From the NCBI GenBank assembly GCA_934402395.1, contig CAKRTQ010000015.1, positions 1 through 62,074 on the forward strand: 62,074 nt of DNA, given 5' to 3'. Positions within the stretch are counted from its first letter, which is position 1, and each line of letters begins with the position of its first letter. The notes below the pieces were generated by a model. It was given only the letters and a program-made list of their open reading frames with translations, did no database searches and had not been told where the DNA came from. This DNA is from an uncultured Eubacteriales bacterium. Its GTDB lineage: Bacteria > Bacillota > Clostridia > Oscillospirales > CAG-272. The position numbers and the translations under genes are program-made. Positions 57,783 to 62,074 of this stretch are shown one piece after another.

Positions 57783-57957
57783 GACGACTTGTTCTCGGCG
57801 GCTGAACATCGCCGTTTTGCCGCCAATAAACGCTAAAAGCGAAAAATGCACGAATACTGCGGGCAAAACCGACCAAGCCCGCATCAAAAATGCCGGAATC
57901 CCGACCGGCGTTTTTTAAGGGACTGTTAAAAACATTGAGTTTTTAACAGTCCCTTTT
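57783..57957. repeat. Palindromic intergenic element, body plus one terminator hairpin
   Basis: A body copy (57783-57916) diverged from those at 17977 and 47153 is followed by hairpin A with a perfect 17-bp stem (57917-57933 with 57939-57955) and TTTTT. The outer arm reads GGGACTG/CAGTCCC, a compensated change from GGGGGTG/CACCCCC. It lies between convergent genes. Confidence 0.88.
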
Positions 57958-57976
57958 TGGTGATATCAAAACAGAA

Positions 57977-59296
57977 TCAGAGCATTGATTTGCCCTGTGC
58001 GTCGGGCAGCGACACGCCGAGAAGTGCGGCGTATGTGGGAGCTTCATCGATTATTCTGTGCTCGCCGAGGTTTACACCGTTCGGTATGTGCGGTCCCTTG
58101 GCGCAGAACACAGGCTGCGGTCCCTTTTCGGGCAGGTATCCGTGTGTGGCATGACCGAAACGGAAGTCGGTAAGGTCAAGAGGCGCCAGCAGCGGCTCGC
58201 GGCAGCTGTCCGAGTACGATGTGTAGCCGTCGCTCTCGATGCAGAAGGCAAAATCGCCGTCAAGATGCTCGCGCTCGCGGGTCTCCTCGCGCGTGAACAC
58301 TTCGGAAATACCGTATATTCCCTCGTCACGCAGGCGCAGAAGCTCACGGTAGAGGTGATCGTAGGTCTCCTTATCGTCTGGATCATGCAGATAAATGAGC
58401 GAGGACATTGCGTTTGAACGGCAGTATGCCTTCCACTCGGTAACATTTCCCTTGGCGTCCGCCTTGAGAAGTCCCATACGTGCAAGCAGCAGATTCGGCT
58501 TTATCGTGCGCTTGATGTCAAGCTGACCGTGGTCGCTGACAAGTATAAAATCGGTGTTTTCAAGCTCGCCGATCGCTTCAAGAGCCTCTCCGAGGTCCCC
58601 GATGGAGCGGTCCACTATGTCAAGCGCAGGCTTGAGCCAGTCGCCGAACACGCCGTTTGTATGTCTGCCACTGTCAATGTTGCCGTTGTGGACGAATGTC
58701 ACTTCGGGACGGAACTTGCGGATGATGTCGCAACAGCACTTTACGAGAAAATCGTCAACGGCGGGATGGATGCAGAAATTCTTGCGTCCGGTCTTTACGT
58801 ACGAGGGCGGCAGCAGATAGCTGTTCGCTTCGATTATGTCGATCACCTCCGGCTTTGAGCCGGCGCGTTCAAAGGATGAGCGCAGCGTATCGCCTGCCTT
58901 CGGCATCCAATATTCGTCGATAAGCCAGTCGATGTCGGGGTGGCAGCCGGTAACGGGCCAGAATACCGACGCCGTGGTGTAGCCCGCCTCATGTGCGGCG
59001 GTAAAGATATCCTTTACACGTATAACATCGGAGAACCACTGCCAGCTGTCCTCCTTGCTGTCAAGCGAGAATGAATAGTTGCTGACGACCCCTGTCTTTT
59101 CGGGGTAACAGCCTGTCATCATCGAAACGTGCGCGGGATAGGTCACGGACGGGTATATCGACCGCATTTTCTCCGCACGTGCGCCTCCGCCGAGGTATTT
59201 TTTGAAGTTCGGGCAGGTTGAGAGATATTCAAGGTCTTCGCACACAAGTGCGTCTACCGAGAACACAAGAAGGCGTCTTTTTTTATTTTCTTGCAT
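57977..59296 (-). CDS. Type I phosphodiesterase/nucleotide pyrophosphatase (alkaline phosphatase superfamily)
   Basis: A 439-residue protein. Metal-binding residues are visible in FSVDALVCED, the nucleophile Thr in YPSVTYPAHVSMMTG, Asp/His in GNIDSGRHTNGV, DH in LVSDHGQ and a final His in GHATHGYLP. No signal peptide is seen, so it is probably cytoplasmic. The family cleaves phosphodiesters or phosphonates of nucleotides, sugars or lipids; substrate unknown. The ATG at 59296 has AAGGAG 8 nt upstream. It is divergent from a LacI-type regulator with inverted repeats between them, so it is the likely target of that regulator. Confidence 0.9.
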   Translation of the reverse strand: MQENKKRRLLVFSVDALVCEDLEYLSTCPNFKKYLGGGARAEKMRSIYPSVTYPAHVSMMTGCYPEKTGVVSNYSFSLDSKEDSWQWFSDVIRVKDIFTAAHEAGYTTASVFWPVTGCHPDIDWLIDEYWMPKAGDTLRSSFERAGSKPEVIDIIEANSYLLPPSYVKTGRKNFCIHPAVDDFLVKCCCDIIRKFRPEVTFVHNGNIDSGRHTNGVFGDWLKPALDIVDRSIGDLGEALEAIGELENTDFILVSDHGQLDIKRTIKPNLLLARMGLLKADAKGNVTEWKAYCRSNAMSSLIYLHDPDDKETYDHLYRELLRLRDEGIYGISEVFTREETREREHLDGDFAFCIESDGYTSYSDSCREPLLAPLDLTDFRFGHATHGYLPEKGPQPVFCAKGPHIPNGVNLGEHRIIDEAPTYAALLGVSLPDAQGKSML

Positions 59297-59314
59297 AGGT
59301 GGGCTCCTTTTTTT

Positions 59315-59368
59315 GAAATTACATATTGATTTCCGGGTAATTTCATGATAAACTATATGTAATATCAT
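59315..59368. promoter_or_regulatory. Inverted repeats in the LacI-phosphodiesterase intergenic region
   Basis: Three perfect inverted pairs lie in 54 bp: GAAATTAC/GTAATTTC (59315-59322, 59337-59344), TTACATAT/ATATGTAA (59319-59326, 59355-59362) and ATGATA/TATCAT (59345-59350, 59363-59368). They lie between the divergent starts and are candidates for the LacI-type regulator's operator. Confidence 0.55.
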
Positions 59369-59382
59369 CCCGGAGGTCAGTC

Positions 59383-60396
59383 ATGAGTCTTACAATGTCT
59401 GAAATTGCTGAAAAGATCGGCGTTTCATCGGCTACGATATCGCGCGTGCTGAACGGCGACCGCAGCGTAACGCCCGAAATGCGCGAGCGTGTGCTTTCTG
59501 CGCTTGAAGAATGCGGCTACCGCAAGCGGCCGCGCCGCTCGTCTGCGCGTTCGCGCAACGACCGCACTGTAATGATAATCGTGGCGCAGCTGCACAATCC
59601 GATAACCCTCGGATTTATTGACGGCATACGCCGCCGCCTTTCGGCTGCGGGCATGAAGACCGTAATAACGCTGAGCGATTACAGCCCCGACACCGAATGC
59701 GATATGCTTGAGTATGCCGACCGCAACAGTTTTTCGGGAATATTCATGCTGAACGCGGTCGAATGCGACCGTTTGCTCACGCTGCTTGACGGGATATCCG
59801 CGCCGGTGGTATTCGTCAACCGTTACCCGCGCTCGCGCGACTGCGATGTGGTAACCGTAGACAATTACCGCGCAGGCTATCTTGCTACCAAATATCTTAC
59901 CGATCGAGGTCACACCTCGATAGCCCACATTGCGGGTCCGCGCACTTCAATGACCTGCCGCGACCGTGAACGCGGATTTTGCGATGCCCTGCGCACCGCG
60001 GGGATCGATCCCGGCGCCCGTGAGTGCATTTTTTACGGCGACCGCAGCTACAAAAGCGGCTGCGAGGTTGGCGAAAAAATAGCGGCAATGCCGGAAGCCA
60101 CGCGCTTTACCGCAGTATTTTCAACGACCGGCGTCATGGCGGCAGGAATGGTCGACCGCCTGCGAGCACACGGTGTGCGCGTTCCCGAAGATGTTTCGGT
60201 GATATGCAGCGACGATTACAGCCGGGACTATATGCCGTGCCCGATCGACTTTACAACATACGAGCAGGACCCGGAGGTGATGGGTGAAACGGCTGCGGAG
60301 CTGATGCTTGAACGCGCCGGAGCGCCGCAGAAGCCGCCGAAATGCATTGTCTTTCCGCCCGTGCTGACAGAGCACGACAGTGTGAGAAGAAGATAG
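59383..60396 (+). CDS. LacI-family transcriptional regulator
   Basis: A 337-residue LacI/GalR repressor. The N-terminal helix-turn-helix and hinge are clear (MSEIAEKIGVSSATISRVLN, then ALEECGYRKR), followed by a periplasmic-binding-protein-like sensor domain (about 62-337, with FVNRYPRSRDCDVVTVDN and VSVICSDDYSRDYM). Ligand probably a sugar or nucleoside. GGAGG is 6 nt before ATG. It probably controls the divergent phosphodiesterase gene through the repeats at 59315-59368; the downstream SDR and phosphatase genes are convergent and on another transcript. Confidence 0.92.
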   Translation: MSLTMSEIAEKIGVSSATISRVLNGDRSVTPEMRERVLSALEECGYRKRPRRSSARSRNDRTVMIIVAQLHNPITLGFIDGIRRRLSAAGMKTVITLSDYSPDTECDMLEYADRNSFSGIFMLNAVECDRLLTLLDGISAPVVFVNRYPRSRDCDVVTVDNYRAGYLATKYLTDRGHTSIAHIAGPRTSMTCRDRERGFCDALRTAGIDPGARECIFYGDRSYKSGCEVGEKIAAMPEATRFTAVFSTTGVMAAGMVDRLRAHGVRVPEDVSVICSDDYSRDYMPCPIDFTTYEQDPEVMGETAAELMLERAGAPQKPPKCIVFPPVLTEHDSVRRR

Positions 60397-60415
60397 GTCA
60401 AAATCAAGAACAGCA

Positions 60416-60466
60416 GTGAATAGGTGAGTAGCTTTTTGCGTGCAAAAAGCTACCGCACCTGTTCAC
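60416..60466. terminator. Bidirectional terminator hairpin
   Basis: GTAGCTTTTTG pairs with CAAAAAGCTAC around CGTG, extended outward by AGGTG/CACCT and GTGAA/TTCAC, then TTTTTT on the plus strand. It lies between convergent genes. Its outer part resembles the AGTGAAG...GTAGCTTTT segment at 31875-31925. Confidence 0.75.
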
Positions 60467-60480
60467 TTTTTTACAGGACC

Positions 60481-61242
60481 TTATTTCATATAAAGTCCGC
60501 CGTTTACGTCAACGACGTCGCCGGTTATATAGGATGAGAGGTCGGAGGCAAGGAAGAGCACGGCGTTTGCAATGTCGTCGGGGGTACCGAAGCGTCCCAT
60601 CGGAATGGTGAGCTTGGGGTCGTCCTTGGGGTCGGTGAGCCATGAAAGTCCCTTTGCCATGGCTGTGAGCGTTCTGCCGGGGCAGACGCAGTTTGAGGTG
60701 ATACCGTACTGTCCGCCCGAAAGTGCAAAGCACTTTGACATATTGAGCACGGCAGCCTTTGCGGAGCTGTATGCGCAGGAGGAAGAACGTCCGCCGCGCT
60801 CGCCCGCCATAGACGAGATATGTACGAGCTTGCCGTAGTTCTGCTCCTTCATTATCTCATACACTGCCTGGGTGCAGAAAAATACGCTCTTTATATCAAG
60901 AGTCTGCATTCTGTCCCAGTCATCGAGCGTGATCTCGTCAACACGCGCCGTGCCGGTGATGCCTGCGTTGTTTACCCAGATGTCGATCCTACCATAGACC
61001 TCGCGCAGAGCGAAAATATTTTCGCGCAGGTGGTCAAAATCGGTCACGTCAAGTCGGCGGAACTCGGCGTTCTGTCCCTCGGCTCTGATAGACGCGGCGA
61101 CAGCCTCGCCCTTTTCCGCATTGATATCGGTGATTATCACCGACGCGCCGAAATCGGCAAGTCTGCGTGCTATTGCCTCGCCGATGCCCTGACCGGCGCC
61201 CGTAACGACCGCTGTGCGGCCCTCAAGAAGATTTTTATTCAT
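60481..61242 (-). CDS. Short-chain dehydrogenase/reductase (FabG-like)
   Basis: A 253-residue classical SDR: TGAGQGIGEAIA cofactor motif, Asp in DINAEKG that favours NAD, VNNAGIT, catalytic Ser in HISSMAGERGG and Tyr-x-x-x-Lys in CAYSSAKAAV, and the C-terminal YITGDVVDVNGG. It reduces or oxidises a sugar, polyol or oxoacyl substrate; the sequence does not decide. AAGGAG is about 8 nt before ATG. It is 20 nt downstream of a histidine phosphatase gene on the same strand. Confidence 0.9.
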   Translation of the reverse strand: MNKNLLEGRTAVVTGAGQGIGEAIARRLADFGASVIITDINAEKGEAVAASIRAEGQNAEFRRLDVTDFDHLRENIFALREVYGRIDIWVNNAGITGTARVDEITLDDWDRMQTLDIKSVFFCTQAVYEIMKEQNYGKLVHISSMAGERGGRSSSCAYSSAKAAVLNMSKCFALSGGQYGITSNCVCPGRTLTAMAKGLSWLTDPKDDPKLTIPMGRFGTPDDIANAVLFLASDLSSYITGDVVDVNGGLYMK

Positions 61243-61262
61243 CGGATGACTCCTTTTTTCAT

Positions 61263-61991
61263 TCAGAGAGCGCGAAAGCCCTCAAAATAATGCTCGCCCT
61301 CGACATCGGCAACCGTATATTTTGCCGTGAACGAGGTGTTGTGTATGCCGGCGATCTTGACGTTGGGATTTTTAAGCTCCTCCGGCAGGTGGGAATCGTC
61401 TGCCCACCGCTCAACGCTGAAATGACCGTCAGGATGAACGTGCATCGTGGTTATAGATGTGTTTTCAAGCCGCACCATCTGCCATACGTCGCGTATCGGA
61501 ACATTCAGCAGCTTTGCCATGATGAGCTGGATCGTCAGCATATGCGACACCACGGCGATCTTGTTTCCGTCCTCCTCGCGCGCGATCCGACAGAAGGCTT
61601 CGACAGCGCGGTCCTGGACCTCAAGAAATGTCTCGCCGTCCTCCATGTGAAGCAGATCCGGTTTATTCTCCCAGAGGTCGATCTGACCGGGCCAGCGCGC
61701 CTCGATCTCCTCCTTGCCGAGACCCTCCCACTTGCCGCAGTGGATCTCGCACAGTCCGCGGTCGGTAAGGAGCGGGATATCACGTCCGCCGCGCACGCAC
61801 TCGGCGGTCATCATGGTGCGCTTGTAGGGGCTTGACCAGATGCGGTCAAGCGGAACGTGCGACATAGGCTCGATAAGCGAACGCGCCTGCGCCATGCCGC
61901 GGTCGTTGAGCGGCTGGTCTGTGCTGCCAACGAATTTATAAAGGCGATTGTTTTCGGTCTCGCCATGCCGTATAAGATATATTTCCGTCAT
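61263..61991 (-). CDS. Histidine phosphatase superfamily protein (phosphoglycerate mutase-like)
   Basis: A 242-residue phosphatase. LIRHGETENN carries the phosphorylated His, SSPYKRTMMTAE the second Arg, CEIHCGKWEGL the Glu region, and VVSHMLTIQL the second His. The last 55 residues (about 185-242) extend beyond the usual fold with VKIAGIHNTSFTAKYTV. Such proteins dephosphorylate sugar phosphates or nucleotides such as cobalamin precursors; substrate unknown. GAGGA precedes the ATG. With the next SDR gene it forms a two-gene unit. The last 83 bp of the window hold nothing further that I can support. Confidence 0.88.
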   Translation of the reverse strand: MTEIYLIRHGETENNRLYKFVGSTDQPLNDRGMAQARSLIEPMSHVPLDRIWSSPYKRTMMTAECVRGGRDIPLLTDRGLCEIHCGKWEGLGKEEIEARWPGQIDLWENKPDLLHMEDGETFLEVQDRAVEAFCRIAREEDGNKIAVVSHMLTIQLIMAKLLNVPIRDVWQMVRLENTSITTMHVHPDGHFSVERWADDSHLPEELKNPNVKIAGIHNTSFTAKYTVADVEGEHYFEGFRAL

Positions 61992-62074
61992 TTTTTTGTC
62001 CTCGGGTTTTGTTATATATAATTCCAGACTTCACACCACGACAGTGGCTGCCGGCAAAGCTCCATGCATTATTT

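Overview
The window looks like chromosome from a strictly anaerobic, gut-type member of class Clostridia (Bacillota). The reasons are GC-rich coding sequence with AGGAGG-type ribosome binding sites, TTGACA/TATAAT promoters almost always with a 17-bp spacer, SecG, RNase Y, Mini-III, a C-form ribosomal protein L33, and an oxygen/peroxide defence set of flavodiiron protein, Fur-family regulator and reverse rubrerythrin. No finer placement is supported from sequence alone.

Layout. 1-945: a four-unit tandem repeat, a terminator and a promoter with a perfect Fur-type palindrome. 946-4214: flavodiiron protein, PerR/Fur regulator, reverse rubrerythrin, small membrane protein. 4294-7977: ABC-F ATPase with a LexA-like repressor, and a divergent small helix-turn-helix gene. 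8084-13542 (minus): HD protein plus glucuronate catabolism (uxaC-uxuA-uxuB-eda-kdgK). 13759-17909: a PTS operon (HPr, Enzyme I, IIA, IICB). 18162-23657 (minus): GH13 lipoprotein, DUF6106-like protein, LuxS, MTA/SAH nucleosidase, acyl-CoA synthetase. 23820-27840: SecG, then isomerase/epimerase, beta-propeller lipoprotein and Gfo/Idh/MocA dehydrogenase. 27908-31418 (minus): DUF2156 protein and the rpmG-secE-nusG-rplK-rplA block, with a divergent tRNA-Trp. 31765-35517: an AT-richer accessory stretch (FlaR-like kinase, broken nucleotidyltransferase, HExxH protein, GNAT, SAP/DUF6434 mosaic). 35770-43885: MFS transporter, a ribbon-helix-helix gene with clpB, a lamin-tail surface protein, RNase Y. 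44148-48501: a two-component system and a D,D-carboxypeptidase. 48719-57772: ComM/YifB, AraC regulator, CDF transporter, lipid kinase, two tandem SGNH hydrolases, Mini-III, cyclophilin, membrane protein. 57977-61991: phosphodiesterase, LacI regulator, SDR, histidine phosphatase.

How the genes work together. The PerR-like regulator and the flavodiiron gene share a 19-bp operator motif (18 of 19 identical), so reduction of O2 or NO and peroxide defence are probably co-regulated. Uronate degradation and PTS uptake run from divergent promoters 13582-13759 and feed central metabolism. LuxS and MtnN form the SAH detoxification pair.

Most unusual features: (i) a SecE with its own apparent signal peptide and an acidic Ala/Thr-rich extracellular linker; (ii) a composite palindromic element found at four convergent gene ends, whose hairpin arms differ between copies by compensating changes; (iii) an HPr with His15 but Arg instead of Ser at position 46; (iv) a highly codon-biased isomerase/lipoprotein/dehydrogenase cluster resembling keto-glycoside chemistry; (v) clpB downstream of a ribbon-helix-helix regulator. 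I see no CRISPR array, intact insertion sequence, rRNA operon or prophage.
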